A stretch of 64,000 nt of DNA. It comes from Herbaspirillum autotrophicum (GTDB lineage: Bacteria > Pseudomonadota > Gammaproteobacteria > Burkholderiales > Burkholderiaceae_D). The stretch spans positions 1 to 64,000 of the forward strand of contig NZ_LFLS01000031.1 of NCBI RefSeq assembly GCF_001189915.1. The letters are read 5' to 3'. This document shows positions 7,497 through 17,694 of this stretch, in pieces (the stretch's first letter is position 1; each line of letters starts with the position of its first letter). Below the pieces are notes generated by a model, which made no database searches, was not told the origin of the DNA, and saw only the letters and a list, made by a program, of their open reading frames with translations. A program made the translations under genes and the position numbers.

Positions 7497-9299
7497 ATGC
7501 AAGCCGCCACTTTCCCCAAACTGTTGTCGTCCCAGATCGCATTCGATACTGCGCGTACGATTCTGGATGGGTTCGACAAACACTATCGCTTGTTCCGGCG
7601 CGCCAGCCAGGCCGCCAAACAGTATTTCGAGAGTGGCGACTGGAAAACCGCGCAGACGGCGGCGCGTGATCGCATTTCCTTTTACGATCAGCGGGTCGTC
7701 GAATGCGTCAATGTGCTGGAAGATGAGTACGACCAAAGCGACCTGACCGATGAAGTCTGGCGCGAAGTCAAATTGCATTACATCGGTTTGCTGATCGATC
7801 ACAAACAACCGGAACTGGCAGAAATTTTTTTCAATTCGGTGTGCTGCAAAATCTTGCATCGCACGTATTTTCACAACGACTTCATCTTCGTGCGCCCGGC
7901 CGTCTCGACCGAATATCTCGACACTGCCGAAATCGCGCCCACCTACCGGGTCTACTATCCGGGCGCGGATGGCTTGCACTACACGCTCAAACGCATCGTC
8001 ACCAACTTCCAGTTGCAATGTCCCTTCGCGGATCTGGATCGCGATGCGGCCCTGGTCGAACAACGTCTCAATACCCTGCTGGCCGCCGATCAGCATGCCG
8101 ACTTTCAGATTCAGGTGTTGGCCAGCCTGTTCTATCGCAACAAGGGCGCCTACATTGTCGGCAAGATCATCAACAACACTCGCGAGTATCCGTTTGCGGT
8201 GCCGATCCTGCATAACCGTGAAGGCAAACTGTTCATCGATGCGGTGCTGGCCGACAATCGCCTGCTGACACTGCTGTTTTCATTTACCCGGGCTTACTTC
8301 ATGGTCGACATGGAAGTGCCTTCGGCATACGTGCAATTTCTGCGCACGCTGTTGCCGAACAAGCCGCGCAGTGAAATCTATACCATTCTCGGTTTGCAAA
8401 AACTGGGCAAGGCCCTGTTCTATCGCGACTTTCTGCGCCACCTGCGTTATTCATCGGACCGCTTCGAAATTGCTCCCGGAATTCGCGGTCTGGTGATGGT
8501 GGTATTTGCCTTGCCTTCGTTTCCTTACGTATTCAAGGTCATCAAGGATTATTTCCCGCCACCGAAAGAAACCACCACGGCGCTGGTCAAGGAAAAATAT
8601 CAACTGGTCAAATATCATGATCGCGTCGGACGCATGGCCGATACCCTGGAATACTCCAGCGTGGCATTTCCGCGTGCGCGCTTTTCGGAAGACTTGCTGG
8701 CCGAGCTGAAGCAGGTAGCGCCATCCATCGTTGAAGAAGACGGCGACGAAATCATCATTCGCCATCTGTATATCGAACGGCGCATGGTGCCGCTCAACAT
8801 GTATCTGTCGCAGGCCGAAAAAAATCAGGATGAAGCCGCGCTGGAACACGGCATACGGGAATACGGCAATGCCATCAAGGAACTGATCGCCGCCAATATC
8901 TTTCCCGGCGATATGCTGTACAAGAATTTTGGCGTCACGCGCCACGGCCGGGTGGTGTTTTACGATTACGATGAAATCGAGTACATCAGCGACTGCAATT
9001 TCCGCAAAATTCCCGCGCCGCGCAACGAAGAAGATGAAATGGCTGCCGAACCCTGGTATCCGGTGGCAAAGAACGACGTATTCCCGGAACAGTTCGGTAC
9101 TTTCCTGCTCGGCAATCCGAGCGTGCGAAAGTATTTCATGCAACATCATGCCGACCTGCTCGACTACACCTATTGGCAACAGCACAAGCAGCGGATTCAG
9201 GAAGGCCATCTCGGCGACGTCTTCCCTTATCCGCAGGAATTGCGCTTTGGCTATCGCCCTCCCGATCCCACCCTCACCTTTCCCGGAGAACAAACATGA
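7497..9299 (+). CDS. aceK: Isocitrate dehydrogenase kinase/phosphatase
   Basis: A 600-residue AceK. The nucleotide-binding segment [14 protein letters not shown] is near residues 323-336, and the C-terminal kinase fold includes [23 protein letters not shown], where the catalytic and metal-binding residues sit. Full length compared with the family (about 575-610). AceK switches isocitrate dehydrogenase off when carbon must enter the glyoxylate shunt. Its placement between liuA and the thiolase gene is unusual compared with the enteric aceBAK operon, but it makes sense because leucine breakdown yields acetyl-CoA, which requires the shunt. Its stop overlaps the thiolase start by four bases (ATGA), so translation is probably coupled. 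Confidence 0.95.
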   Translation: MQAATFPKLLSSQIAFDTARTILDGFDKHYRLFRRASQAAKQYFESGDWKTAQTAARDRISFYDQRVVECVNVLEDEYDQSDLTDEVWREVKLHYIGLLIDHKQPELAEIFFNSVCCKILHRTYFHNDFIFVRPAVSTEYLDTAEIAPTYRVYYPGADGLHYTLKRIVTNFQLQCPFADLDRDAALVEQRLNTLLAADQHADFQIQVLASLFYRNKGAYIVGKIINNTREYPFAVPILHNREGKLFIDAVLADNRLLTLLFSFTRAYFMVDMEVPSAYVQFLRTLLPNKPRSEIYTILGLQKLGKALFYRDFLRHLRYSSDRFEIAPGIRGLVMVVFALPSFPYVFKVIKDYFPPPKETTTALVKEKYQLVKYHDRVGRMADTLEYSSVAFPRARFSEDLLAELKQVAPSIVEEDGDEIIIRHLYIERRMVPLNMYLSQAEKNQDEAALEHGIREYGNAIKELIAANIFPGDMLYKNFGVTRHGRVVFYDYDEIEYISDCNFRKIPAPRNEEDEMAAEPWYPVAKNDVFPEQFGTFLLGNPSVRKYFMQHHADLLDYTYWQQHKQRIQEGHLGDVFPYPQELRFGYRPPDPTLTFPGEQT

Positions 9300-10492
9300 A
9301 TGATCCTATCGTTATCGTCGGCGCTGCGCGTACCCCCATGGGTGCCTTCCAGGGCGAACTGTCATCGCTGACGGCCAGCGACCTCGGCGCGGCCGCCATC
9401 AAGGCCGCACTGGAACGTGCCGGCGTTGCGCCGGAACAAGTGCAGGATGTGCTGTTCGGCAATTGCCTGATGGCGGGACAAGGACAAGCACCGGCACGAC
9501 AAGCAGCGATCAAGGCCGGCATCCCGGTATCGGCAGGTGCGGTTACCTTGTCGAAGATGTGTGGTTCGGCCATGCAAGCCACGATGTTCGGCTTCGATTC
9601 GATTCTGGCCGGCACCAATGACGTCGTGGTGGCTGGCGGCATGGAGTCGATGACCAATGCCCCTTACCTGATTCCGAAAGCACGCGGCGGCTATCGCATC
9701 GGTCACGGCATGATTTACGACCACATGATGCTGGATGGTCTGGAAGATGCCTATAGCCGCGACGAAAAAGGCGGCGGCCGCGCGATGGGTACTTTCGGCG
9801 AAGACTGTGCTGCCAAGTACGGTTTTACCCGGGAAGATCAGGACGCCTTCGCGATTGCCTCCGTCAAGCGCGCACAGCAAGCTGCCGCCGATGGTTCCTT
9901 CGCGTGGGAAATCGCACCGGTAACCGTTGCTGCGCGTGGCGGCGATATCGTCATCGACAGCGATGAAGGTCCGCGCAAAGCCAAGCCGGAAAAAATTCCC
10001 TCGCTCAAGCCGGCGTTCAAGAAAGACGGCACCATCACCGCCGCGTCGTCTTCCTCGATCAATGACGGCGCTGCGGCATTGGTACTGATGCGCGAATCGA
10101 CTGCAAAAAAACTCGGCTGCAAGCCAATCGCCCGCATCGTCGGTCATGCCCGCCACTCGCAAGAACCGAACTGGTTTGCCACGGCGCCGATCGATGCCAT
10201 CAACAATCTGTACAAGAAAATTGGCTGGACCACTGCGGATGTCGATCTGTTTGAAATCAATGAAGCCTTTGCCACCGTACCGATGGCGGCCATGAAAGAA
10301 TTGGGCATCAGCCACGACAAGGTCAATATCCACGGCGGCGCCTGTGCCCTGGGACATCCGATCGGTGCTTCCGGTGCACGTATCATCGTCACCTTGATCG
10401 GTGCGCTCAAGAAGAGCGGCGGCAAGCGCGGCGTGGCATCGTTGTGCATTGGCGGCGGTGAAGGTACCGCACTGGCCATCGAACTGGTCTGA
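9296..10492 (+). CDS. Acetyl-CoA C-acetyltransferase (thiolase)
   Basis: A 398-residue degradative/biosynthetic thiolase. The acyl-enzyme Cys89 is in [10 protein letters not shown]. The [21 protein letters not shown] and CIGGGEGTA motifs supply the other catalytic residues. ATG 9296 overlaps the aceK stop and gives the standard N-terminus ([16 protein letters not shown]). It probably cleaves the acetoacetyl-CoA released at the end of leucine degradation into two acetyl-CoA, a job fitting its position among liu genes and beside aceK. Thiolase subtypes are hard to separate, so a more general beta-oxidation role is possible. Confidence 0.92.
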   Translation: MNDPIVIVGAARTPMGAFQGELSSLTASDLGAAAIKAALERAGVAPEQVQDVLFGNCLMAGQGQAPARQAAIKAGIPVSAGAVTLSKMCGSAMQATMFGFDSILAGTNDVVVAGGMESMTNAPYLIPKARGGYRIGHGMIYDHMMLDGLEDAYSRDEKGGGRAMGTFGEDCAAKYGFTREDQDAFAIASVKRAQQAAADGSFAWEIAPVTVAARGGDIVIDSDEGPRKAKPEKIPSLKPAFKKDGTITAASSSSINDGAAALVLMRESTAKKLGCKPIARIVGHARHSQEPNWFATAPIDAINNLYKKIGWTTADVDLFEINEAFATVPMAAMKELGISHDKVNIHGGACALGHPIGASGARIIVTLIGALKKSGGKRGVASLCIGGGEGTALAIELV

Positions 10493-10501
10493 CCCCCCAT
10501 G

Positions 10502-10519
10502 CGCCGCAGCAATGCGGCG
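10502..10519 (+). terminator. Hairpin after thiolase gene
   Basis: CGCCGCA GCAA TGCGGCG forms a seven-base-pair stem with a stable GCAA tetraloop, ten bases after the thiolase stop, followed by TCTTCCCTCTCC rather than a clean T-run. It may be a weak terminator, an attenuator or an mRNA-stabilising structure before the next gene. Confidence 0.4.
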
Positions 10520-10542
10520 TCTTCCCTCTCCAAAGGATAAAC

Positions 10543-11145
10543 ATGAGCGCGCCCATCGATTTCTACTTTGACTTCAGTTCTCCTTATGGCTATTTCGGTT
10601 CCTTGCATATCGAGAAACTGGCCACGCAATACGGACGCACGGTCAACTGGCATGGCATCTTGCTAGGACCGGCATTCAAACTGATGAGTACCGCACCGCT
10701 GGTCAATACACCGCTGAAAGGCGACTACTCGCGGCGCGACATGGAACGCACGGCGCGCTTTCACAATATCTATTTCAAGCAACCGGATGCGTTTCCCATC
10801 GGCACCCAGAATGCGGCCCGCGCACTGCTGTGGATCCAGCAAAACGACGCGGCCAAGGCGGTGACGTTCATTCACACGATTTACAGTGCCTACTTCACCG
10901 AAAACGTCGACATCAGCGGCAATGCCACCGTGCTGCGCATCGCCGGCGACCTCGGTGTCGATACTGCGGCCCTCGGCGCAGCGCTGGAAGACAACGCCAT
11001 CAAGGAGCAGCTCAAGAATGAAGTAGCAGCGGCACTGGAACGCGGCGTGTTCGGCTCGCCGTTCACGATTGTCGATAGCGAAGCATTCTGGGGTTTCGAC
11101 CGGTTCGATCAATTGGCCGCATTCCTCAAGAACGGGAAGATCTGA
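10543..11145 (+). CDS. 2-hydroxychromene-2-carboxylate isomerase-like protein (DsbA/GST-kappa fold)
   Basis: A 200-residue thioredoxin-fold protein of the DsbA/GST-kappa group. The N-terminus IDFYFDFSSPYGYFGS carries the Ser that replaces the thioredoxin Cys and activates glutathione in 2-hydroxychromene-2-carboxylate isomerase. The C-terminal GVFGSPFTIVDSEAFWGFDR is the conserved cis-Pro region. The named reaction belongs to naphthalene breakdown, but no naphthalene genes are here, so the true substrate is unknown. It could be a glutathione-dependent isomerase or detoxifying enzyme. The gene has a good GGATAA ribosome binding site and its stop (TGA at 11143-11145) abuts the next start. Confidence 0.85.
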   Translation: MSAPIDFYFDFSSPYGYFGSLHIEKLATQYGRTVNWHGILLGPAFKLMSTAPLVNTPLKGDYSRRDMERTARFHNIYFKQPDAFPIGTQNAARALLWIQQNDAAKAVTFIHTIYSAYFTENVDISGNATVLRIAGDLGVDTAALGAALEDNAIKEQLKNEVAAALERGVFGSPFTIVDSEAFWGFDRFDQLAAFLKNGKI

Positions 11146-11571
11146 ATGATTGAAAAGCTCAAGGGTAAGCCAGCCCTCACCGACTGCCCTTGCGGCGGCG
11201 GCACTTACATCAAGTGTTGCCAACGCTTCATCAGTGGCGCAGAAGTACCGAAGAATGCGCTGGAACTGATGCGTTCACGCTATACCGCCTTCGTGTTGCA
11301 AGATGAAAAATATTTGCGCGACAGCTGGTTTCCCGACACCTTGCCGGAAGAGCCGATTACCGGTGAAGACGGTGTCAAATGGATCGGTCTGCAAATCGTC
11401 AAGCATGTGCACGTCGCTGCCGCCGATCAGGCTACGGTTGAGTTCGTGGCGCGCTTCAAGGTCAGCGGCCGCGCCCATCGCTTGCACGAAATCAGCAACT
11501 TCGTGCGCCAGGCAGATGCCGCCGGCGTGGTGCGCTGGTTCTATGTCGATGGCAGTTTTCCAGACCAGTGA
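11146..11571 (+). CDS. YchJ-family protein with Cys-rich zinc-binding N-terminus
   Basis: A 141-residue protein whose N-terminus reads DCPCGGGTYIKCC, a SEC-C-like zinc motif, followed by the YchJ core (ALELMRSRYTAFV, residues about 40-52) and an NTF2-like domain with conserved FVARFK and RWFYVDG segments. The function of YchJ proteins is not established; the zinc motif suggests binding to a protein or nucleic acid. It starts at the base after the isomerase stop and is probably translated with it. It sits directly before liuB. Confidence 0.8.
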   Translation: MIEKLKGKPALTDCPCGGGTYIKCCQRFISGAEVPKNALELMRSRYTAFVLQDEKYLRDSWFPDTLPEEPITGEDGVKWIGLQIVKHVHVAAADQATVEFVARFKVSGRAHRLHEISNFVRQADAAGVVRWFYVDGSFPDQ

Positions 11572-11640
11572 TGCAACGCATGCATTGCTGCAGCAGGCAA
11601 TATTGAGGTCAGTGCGACTGACAACCACCAAGGAACAGAT

Positions 11641-13263
11641 ATGCCGCAAATCGAAAGCAAACTGAATACGCGCAGCGAAGATTTTCAGAGCAACGCCGCC
11701 GCGATGCAGCTCATCGTCGATGATCTCAAGCAAAAGATCGCCGCCATTGCCACCGGTGGCGGTGAGAAGGCACGCGAAAAACATTTGAGCCGGGGCAAGT
11801 TGTTGCCGCGCGACCGGGTCCAGATGTTGCTCGATCCCGGCAGCCCGTTCCTCGAGTTTTCACAACTGGCAGCGTACGGCATGTATCAGGACGACAAGGG
11901 CGTCGATGCCGCCCCCTGCGCCGGTATCATCACCGGCATCGGGCGGGTGGCCGGACAGGAATGCGTGATCGTCTGCAATGACGCCACCGTCAAGGGCGGC
12001 ACCTATTATCCGGTGACCGTCAAGAAACACTTGCGCGCGCAAGAGATTGCCGAGTTCAATCATTTGCCCTGCATTTATCTGGTCGACAGCGGCGGTGCCA
12101 ATTTGCCGAATCAGGATGAAGTGTTTCCTGACCGTGATCATTTCGGCCGCATCTTTTTCAACCAGGCCAACATGTCGGCCAAGGACATTCCGCAAATCGC
12201 CGTGGTGATGGGTTCGTGCACTGCCGGTGGCGCTTATGTGCCGGCCATGAGCGATGAGTCCATCATCGTCAAGGATCAGGGCACCATCTTTCTGGCCGGG
12301 CCGCCACTGGTCAAGGCAGCAACCGGCGAAGTGGTCAGCGCCGAAGATCTCGGCGGCGGCGATGTGCATACCCGCCTGTCAGGCGTAGTCGATCATCTGG
12401 CGCAAAACGATTCGCACGCACTCTCGATTGCGCGCAGCATTGTCGGCAACCTCAATCGCATCAAGCCGCAACAACTGGCGCTGCGGCCGCCGGCGGAACC
12501 AAAGTATCCGGCTCATGAACTGTACGGCATCATCCCCAGCGATACCCGCAAGCCGTTCGACGTGCGTGAAGTCATTGCCCGCATCGTCGATGGCAGCGAA
12601 TTCGACGAATTCAAGGCGCGCTATGGCACCACGCTGATTTGCGGCTTTGCCCATCTGTACGGCATGCCGGTCGGCATCATCGCCAACAACGGCATCCTGT
12701 TTTCGGAATCCGCCCTCAAGGGCGCACATTTCATCGAGCTGTGCTGCCAGCGCAAAATCCCCTTGATCTTCCTGCAGAACATCACCGGCTTCATGGTCGG
12801 TCGCAAGTATGAAAACGAAGGCATCGCCCGCAACGGCGCGAAGATGGTGACCGCCGTTTCCACTGCGGCAGTGCCAAAACTGACGCTGATCATCGGCGGC
12901 AGTTTCGGCGCCGGCAACTACGGCATGTGCGGCCGCGCCTATTCGCCGCGTTTCCTGTGGATGTGGCCCAATGCACGGATTTCAGTGATGGGCGGCGAAC
13001 AGGCAGCCAGCGTGCTGGCAACCGTCAAACGCGACGGTATCGAAGCGCGCGGCGGCAACTGGACAGCAGAAGAAGAGGCCGCATTCAAATCGCCGATTCG
13101 CGAACAGTACGAACATCAGGGCCACCCCTATTACGCCTCGGCCCGGCTGTGGGATGACGGCGTGATCGACCCCGCAGCTACCCGTACCGTACTCGGTCTC
13201 GGATTGAGCGCGGCACTCAATGCGCCGATTGAGGAGACGCGGTTTGGGGTGTTCCGGATGTAA
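11641..13263 (+). CDS. liuB: Methylcrotonyl-CoA carboxylase, carboxyltransferase (beta) subunit
   Basis: A 540-residue carboxyltransferase subunit close to the usual length of about 535. It has both halves of the crotonase-like carboxyltransferase fold, with [34 protein letters not shown] and [26 protein letters not shown] segments typical of methylcrotonyl-CoA carboxylase. It transfers CO2 from biotin to 3-methylcrotonyl-CoA. The partner biotin-carboxylase/BCCP subunit (liuD) and the methylglutaconyl-CoA hydratase (liuC), which often sit next to liuB, are absent from the window. Confidence 0.94.
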   Translation: MPQIESKLNTRSEDFQSNAAAMQLIVDDLKQKIAAIATGGGEKAREKHLSRGKLLPRDRVQMLLDPGSPFLEFSQLAAYGMYQDDKGVDAAPCAGIITGIGRVAGQECVIVCNDATVKGGTYYPVTVKKHLRAQEIAEFNHLPCIYLVDSGGANLPNQDEVFPDRDHFGRIFFNQANMSAKDIPQIAVVMGSCTAGGAYVPAMSDESIIVKDQGTIFLAGPPLVKAATGEVVSAEDLGGGDVHTRLSGVVDHLAQNDSHALSIARSIVGNLNRIKPQQLALRPPAEPKYPAHELYGIIPSDTRKPFDVREVIARIVDGSEFDEFKARYGTTLICGFAHLYGMPVGIIANNGILFSESALKGAHFIELCCQRKIPLIFLQNITGFMVGRKYENEGIARNGAKMVTAVSTAAVPKLTLIIGGSFGAGNYGMCGRAYSPRFLWMWPNARISVMGGEQAASVLATVKRDGIEARGGNWTAEEEAAFKSPIREQYEHQGHPYYASARLWDDGVIDPAATRTVLGLGLSAALNAPIEETRFGVFRM

Positions 13264-13516
13264 CGCAATCGATGTCCGCCGGCATGGTCGGATAACCGCC
13301 ATGACCGGCCACGCCGGGGCTGATTCATCGCCTGAGACAAGGGCAAACTCTGTTTATAATCTATGCGCGCTATTTCCGGCCCGGTGCTTTGCATACGGCC
13401 CTTGGTGTCCGAAAGCATATTGGCATATCGGGATTGCTCCTTGATGCCTGACTGGCAAGACGCTTCAGCAACATTCTGCATGTAACACCTGACCCACGAC
13501 ACCGACGCTGCCAATC

Positions 13517-14650
13517 ATGAAAAAACCGCTCGTTTCTTGCCTGCTGCTGGTCATCGCTTTATGTACCGCCCACGGTCTGGCCGCTGCGGCCGCGCCGGCT
13601 CTGAACAAAGACATGCGCGAAGAAATCGTCATGGTCAAAGTCGGTTCCGGTCTTGGCAGCGTGGAACTTGAGACCACCATTTTCCGGCCGCCGGGTCCGG
13701 GTCCGTTCCCGCTGGTACTCATGAACCACGGCAAGGCGCCCGGCAATCCGGCATTTCAGGGGCGCTCGCGATACATCGATATCAGCCGCGAGTTCATTGA
13801 ACGCGGCTATGCGGTGGTGATTCCCATGCGCCGGGGATTTTCGAAATCGGGCGGACAGTACATCGACGGCGGCTGTAATCTGGAGGGCAATGGCAACGCT
13901 CAGGCCGATGATGCAGAGGGCGTGTTGCGCTACGCGATACAACAGCCGTGGGTGGATCCGAGCCGGATCCTGGTCATGGGGCAGTCGCATGGCGGTCTCA
14001 CTACCATTGCGCTCGGTGCGCGCAACATCGCCAACGTCAAGGCGCTGGTCAATTTTGCCGGCGGCTTGCGCCGCAATGAAATCGGCTGTCAGTGGCAACT
14101 CTCATTGATTGATGCATTCGCGGATTTCGGCAAAAAGACCAAGGTTCCGAGCGTCTGGTTTTATGGCGCCAACGACAGTTACTTCAATCCGGAACTGGCG
14201 CGCAACCTGCATGCGGCATATACCAAAACCGGTACCGATGCCAAACTGATCGCCTACGGTCCGTTCAAAAACGACTCGCATGGCATGAGCAGCAGTCCGG
14301 AAGGCGTTGCAATCTGGTGGCCGGAAACGGAAGCGTTGCTCAAGAAAGTCGGTTTGCCGGTGGAGAAAGTCATGCATCTCGCGCGGTACAACGATTTGCC
14401 TGCAACCGGTTTCGCCAACATTGAGAATGTAGACGCCATTCCCTATATCAAGGCCAGCGGCCACAGTGGTTACACCGTGTTCTTGCAAAAGAATCCGCCC
14501 CGCGCATTTGCGATTTCTGCAGGTGGCTATTGGGGTTGGGCCAATGGTGGCGATAACCCGTCCGAGCGGGCCGTGGCAAACTGTCAGGCGAAGTCATCGC
14601 AACCCTGTCAGGTATATGCCATCGATGACCATGTCGTCTGGTCGAAGTAG
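13517..14650 (+). CDS. Exported alpha/beta hydrolase (dienelactone hydrolase-like)
   Basis: A 377-residue protein with an N-terminal signal peptide (MKKPLVSCLLLVIALC to AAAAAPA, about 1-27) and an alpha/beta-hydrolase fold. The nucleophile elbow is GQSHGG, the acid is in FYGANDSYFNPE and the His is in NDSHGMSSSP. A Cys pair (GGCNLEG and GCQWQ) and a second C-terminal pair (NCQAKSSQPCQ) may form disulfides in the periplasm. Substrate unknown; dienelactone hydrolase-like exported esterases or peptidases are the closest class. Its 5' neighbour ends 250 bases upstream, so it is probably transcribed separately from liuB. Confidence 0.8.
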   Translation: MKKPLVSCLLLVIALCTAHGLAAAAAPALNKDMREEIVMVKVGSGLGSVELETTIFRPPGPGPFPLVLMNHGKAPGNPAFQGRSRYIDISREFIERGYAVVIPMRRGFSKSGGQYIDGGCNLEGNGNAQADDAEGVLRYAIQQPWVDPSRILVMGQSHGGLTTIALGARNIANVKALVNFAGGLRRNEIGCQWQLSLIDAFADFGKKTKVPSVWFYGANDSYFNPELARNLHAAYTKTGTDAKLIAYGPFKNDSHGMSSSPEGVAIWWPETEALLKKVGLPVEKVMHLARYNDLPATGFANIENVDAIPYIKASGHSGYTVFLQKNPPRAFAISAGGYWGWANGGDNPSERAVANCQAKSSQPCQVYAIDDHVVWSK

Positions 14651-14807
14651 CCAATCCGACGACCATCGGAACGACAGCAAGCGAACAATAATCAAGGTGC
14701 ATTGCACCGAAGGAGACTGGCATGTCGCATCACGTACGCTACCCGTTCTGCCAGCCCGGCGCTGACATGCGATGCGTGCCGGAAGTATACCTCGCCTGGA
14801 CGGTAGC

Positions 14808-15740
14808 ATGACATCGGTGTCCCGCAATCCGTTGCAGCTGCCGGCGAGCATACACGTGTTCGAACGCGGCTGGCTGTCATCGAATAACGTGCTGTTTCTC
14901 GGGCGTGAAGAAACCGCATTGATCGACAGCGGTTATGCCACCCATGCCGCACAAACATTAACGCTGCTGGCGCATGTATTGCAGCAACGGCCGCTGGACC
15001 GGCTGATCAATACCCATCTGCATTCCGACCATTGCGGCGGCAATCACGCAATACAACAAACCTATCGCTGCCGCACCAGTATCCCCACGGCCGAAGCCGG
15101 CAAGGTGCGCGACTGGGATGAAGATGCACTGAGCTATCGGGCCACCGGACAGCAATGTCCGCGTTTCGGTTTTGACGATACCTTGGCGCACGGCGCGACC
15201 CTGACGCTCGGCGATCTGTCCTGGCAGGCACTGGCCGCACCCGGCCATGATCCGCATTCGCTGGTGTTTTATTGCGCGACCGAAGGTATTCTGATTTCGG
15301 CCGATGCGTTGTGGGAAAACGGTTTTGGCATCATCTTTCCGGAACTGGAAGGCGAATCCGGTTTTGCCGAAGCGCGCGCCACACTGGAACTGATCGCGAC
15401 ACTGGATATTCGTCTGGTCATTCCCGGCCACGGCAAACCGTTCACCGATCCCCAAGCGGCACTGGCGCGAGCCCGCTCGCGTCTCGACTACCTGCAAGCC
15501 GATCCAATGCGCAATGCGCAGAACGGCGCCAAGGTATTGCTCAAATTTCTGCTGCTGGAACGGCAACAAATAGCCATCGGCGAAATTCCCGGCTTGCTGG
15601 CGACCATTCCATTGCTGGCCGAGAGCAACCGGCGTTATTTTCAAATCAGCGACGCGGCGTTCGCCGACTGGATCGTGGCGCAACTGATCAAGGCCGGCGC
15701 TGCTGCCAGTGACGGCACGACACTGTTCAATGCAGGCTAA
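14808..15740 (+). CDS. Metallo-beta-lactamase-fold hydrolase
   Basis: A 310-residue MBL-fold protein from ATG 14808 (an upstream ATG at 14772 would add 12 residues). The zinc motif THLHSDHCGG is complete, with further ligand positions at AAPGHDPHSLVFY and in the VIPGHGKPF segment. The C-terminal extension resembles quinoprotein-relative and glyoxalase-II-like hydrolases. The substrate cannot be assigned. It is the second MBL hydrolase in this region and lies between the exported hydrolase and hydroxypyruvate reductase genes. Confidence 0.8.
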   Translation: MTSVSRNPLQLPASIHVFERGWLSSNNVLFLGREETALIDSGYATHAAQTLTLLAHVLQQRPLDRLINTHLHSDHCGGNHAIQQTYRCRTSIPTAEAGKVRDWDEDALSYRATGQQCPRFGFDDTLAHGATLTLGDLSWQALAAPGHDPHSLVFYCATEGILISADALWENGFGIIFPELEGESGFAEARATLELIATLDIRLVIPGHGKPFTDPQAALARARSRLDYLQADPMRNAQNGAKVLLKFLLLERQQIAIGEIPGLLATIPLLAESNRRYFQISDAAFADWIVAQLIKAGAAASDGTTLFNAG

Positions 15741-15816
15741 ACTACGACAAGCTCTTTGTACCATTGCGTCACACCAGACTTTTCTCTGATCATTTTCTTG
15801 TAACCACGAGCAACCA

Positions 15817-16746
15817 ATGCGCATTCTTTTTTATAACGCCGACAACCAACATGACGATATCTGGCTAAGCAATCTGCGCGCAGTATTGCCGCAGGCAGAT
15901 ATCCGCACCTGGCATGCCGGCGACCACGAGCCGGCCGACTATGCCGTAGTGTGGCGACCGCCCGCTGCTGTATTGCAGGAACGCGCCGGTCTCAAAGCCG
16001 TATTCAATCTTGGCGCCGGGGTTGATGCCATTCTGCAGTTGGGTGCATTGCCTGCCAGTTTGCCGCTGATTCGTATCGACGACGGCGGCATGGCGATACA
16101 AATGGCGGAGTATGCGACCCACGCGGTACTGCGCTATTTCCGCCGCTTTGATGATTACGAACGGTTGGCGGACAAGAGCACCTGGGAGCAACTGACGCCA
16201 TTCGACAAACCCGATTTCGGCGTTGGCATATTGGGCATCGGCGTGCTCGGTACGCGTATCGCCGGCAGTCTGTTGCATTTCGGTTTTCCGGTCCACAGCT
16301 GGAGTCGCACGGCCAAAGACACACCCGGCGTGAAGAGTTATGCCGGTGTGCAACAACTGGATGACTTTCTGGCTGCATCGCGGGTATTGATCTGCATGTT
16401 GCCGCTGACACCGGAAACGAGCGGCATTCTCAATCGCAGCACGCTGTCGAAATTGCCACGCGGGTCTTACCTGATCAACGTCGCCCGCGGCGGCCATCTG
16501 GTGGAAGCCGATCTGCTGGCGCTGATACATGAAGGCCATATCGCCGGCGCTACGCTGGACGTATTTGGCGAAGAACCATTGCCACCCGCACATCCATTCT
16601 GGCAAGAACCGCGCATCAGCATCACGCCGCACATTTCGGCATTGACGGTCCGTGCCGAGGCCGCACGTCAGGTGGGTGGAAAAATCGCTGCGCTTGAGCG
16701 CGGCGAAGTGGTCGCTGGTACCATTGACCGCACGAAAGGGTATTGA
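15817..16746 (+). CDS. ghrA: Glyoxylate/hydroxypyruvate reductase A
   Basis: A 309-residue D-2-hydroxyacid dehydrogenase of the GhrA type. The Rossmann motif GILGIGVLGTRIAG is at about 139-152. The catalytic Arg lies in LINVARGGHLVE, Glu in FGEEPLPPAHPFW and His in ITPHIS. It reduces glyoxylate or hydroxypyruvate with NADPH. Its stop is two bases before the liuE start, so the two genes are cotranscribed. A link between glyoxylate handling, aceK control of the shunt and leucine breakdown is plausible but inferred. Confidence 0.88.
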   Translation: MRILFYNADNQHDDIWLSNLRAVLPQADIRTWHAGDHEPADYAVVWRPPAAVLQERAGLKAVFNLGAGVDAILQLGALPASLPLIRIDDGGMAIQMAEYATHAVLRYFRRFDDYERLADKSTWEQLTPFDKPDFGVGILGIGVLGTRIAGSLLHFGFPVHSWSRTAKDTPGVKSYAGVQQLDDFLAASRVLICMLPLTPETSGILNRSTLSKLPRGSYLINVARGGHLVEADLLALIHEGHIAGATLDVFGEEPLPPAHPFWQEPRISITPHISALTVRAEAARQVGGKIAALERGEVVAGTIDRTKGY

Positions 16747-16748
16747 AA

Positions 16749-17660
16749 ATGACACTGCCATCAAAAGTAAAAATCGTTGAAGTCGGTCCGCGCGACGGTC
16801 TGCAAAACGAAAAGGAGACCATCCCCGCCGATATCAAGATCACGCTGGTTGATCAGCTCAGCGCTGCCGGTTTCGTCAACATCGAAGCGGCGTCGTTTGT
16901 CTCGCCCAAATGGGTGCCGCAAATGGCCACCTCGACCGAAGTCATGGCCGGCATCACACGTCGTCCCGGCGTCATCTACTCGGCACTGACACCCAACATG
17001 AAGGGTTTCGATGCAGCGCTGGCCGCCGGGATCGATGAGGTGGTGATCTTCGGCGCCGCGTCCGAAGCATTTTCACAAAAGAACATCAATTGCTCGATTG
17101 CCGAATCGATAGAACGTTTCCGCGATGTCGCACTGGCCGCGAAACAGCATAACAAGCGATTGCGTGCTGCGGTCAGCTGCGCCTTCGGCTGTCCTTATCA
17201 GGGTGAAGTCTCCCTGGCGTCCGTTGCCGACGTGGTGGCGCGTCTGCGTGATCTGGGTTGCGACGAAATCGATATCGCCGACACCATCGGTGTGGCTACG
17301 CCAAACAAGGTCGCTCCGGTCATGGATGCGGCGGCCCGGGTCTTTCATCTGGATGGCTTGTCCGGACATTTTCACGATACCTACGGTCAGGCCCTGGCCA
17401 ATATCTACGCCAGCCTGGAAGTCGGCGTCACGATCTATCATGCCTCGGTCGCCGGCCTCGGCGGTTGCCCGTATGCCAAGGGCGCGACCGGCAACGTGGC
17501 GACTGAAGATGTGTTGTACATGATGCAGGGCCTCGGCATTGAAACCGGTATCGATCTCGATGCCGTGGTTGATGCCGGCCAATTCATTTCCCGCCATCTC
17601 GGACGCAAGGCAGTCAGTCGTGCCGGCAATGCCATCGCTGCCAAGCGCGCCAGCGCTTAG
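16749..17660 (+). CDS. liuE: Hydroxymethylglutaryl-CoA lyase
   Basis: A 303-residue TIM-barrel lyase. The N-terminus VEVGPRDGLQNE supplies the metal and substrate-binding Asp, HFHDTYGQAL the metal ligand His residues, and the signature SVAGLGGCPYAKGATGN the catalytic Cys. It cleaves HMG-CoA to acetoacetate and acetyl-CoA, the last specific step of leucine degradation. ATG 16749 is preferred over the TTG at 16743. It belongs to the same pathway as liuA and liuB but is separated from them by three unrelated genes. Confidence 0.94.
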   Translation: MTLPSKVKIVEVGPRDGLQNEKETIPADIKITLVDQLSAAGFVNIEAASFVSPKWVPQMATSTEVMAGITRRPGVIYSALTPNMKGFDAALAAGIDEVVIFGAASEAFSQKNINCSIAESIERFRDVALAAKQHNKRLRAAVSCAFGCPYQGEVSLASVADVVARLRDLGCDEIDIADTIGVATPNKVAPVMDAAARVFHLDGLSGHFHDTYGQALANIYASLEVGVTIYHASVAGLGGCPYAKGATGNVATEDVLYMMQGLGIETGIDLDAVVDAGQFISRHLGRKAVSRAGNAIAAKRASA

Positions 17661-17671
17661 CAACGTCTCCC

Positions 17672-17694
17672 GGGAAGAATTCAGAACTCTTCCC
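17672..17694. terminator. Hairpin between convergent liuE and chemoreceptor genes
   Basis: GGGAAGA at 17672-17678 pairs with TCTTCCC at 17688-17694 around a nine-base loop. The right arm overlaps the last codons of the chemoreceptor gene on the other strand. There is no T-run, so a bidirectional terminator role is tentative. Confidence 0.3.

Noticed and set aside
6456..8213. A 585-codon open frame on the minus strand
   Set aside because: It lies antisense across liuA and aceK, both full-length and clearly recognisable, and shows no family motif.
9362..10357. A 331-codon open frame on the minus strand
   Set aside because: Antisense to the thiolase gene; no motif or ribosome binding site.
13270..13325. 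Imperfect palindrome after liuB as a terminator
   Set aside because: The arms (CCGGCATGG and CCATGACCGG) are interrupted and no T-run follows.
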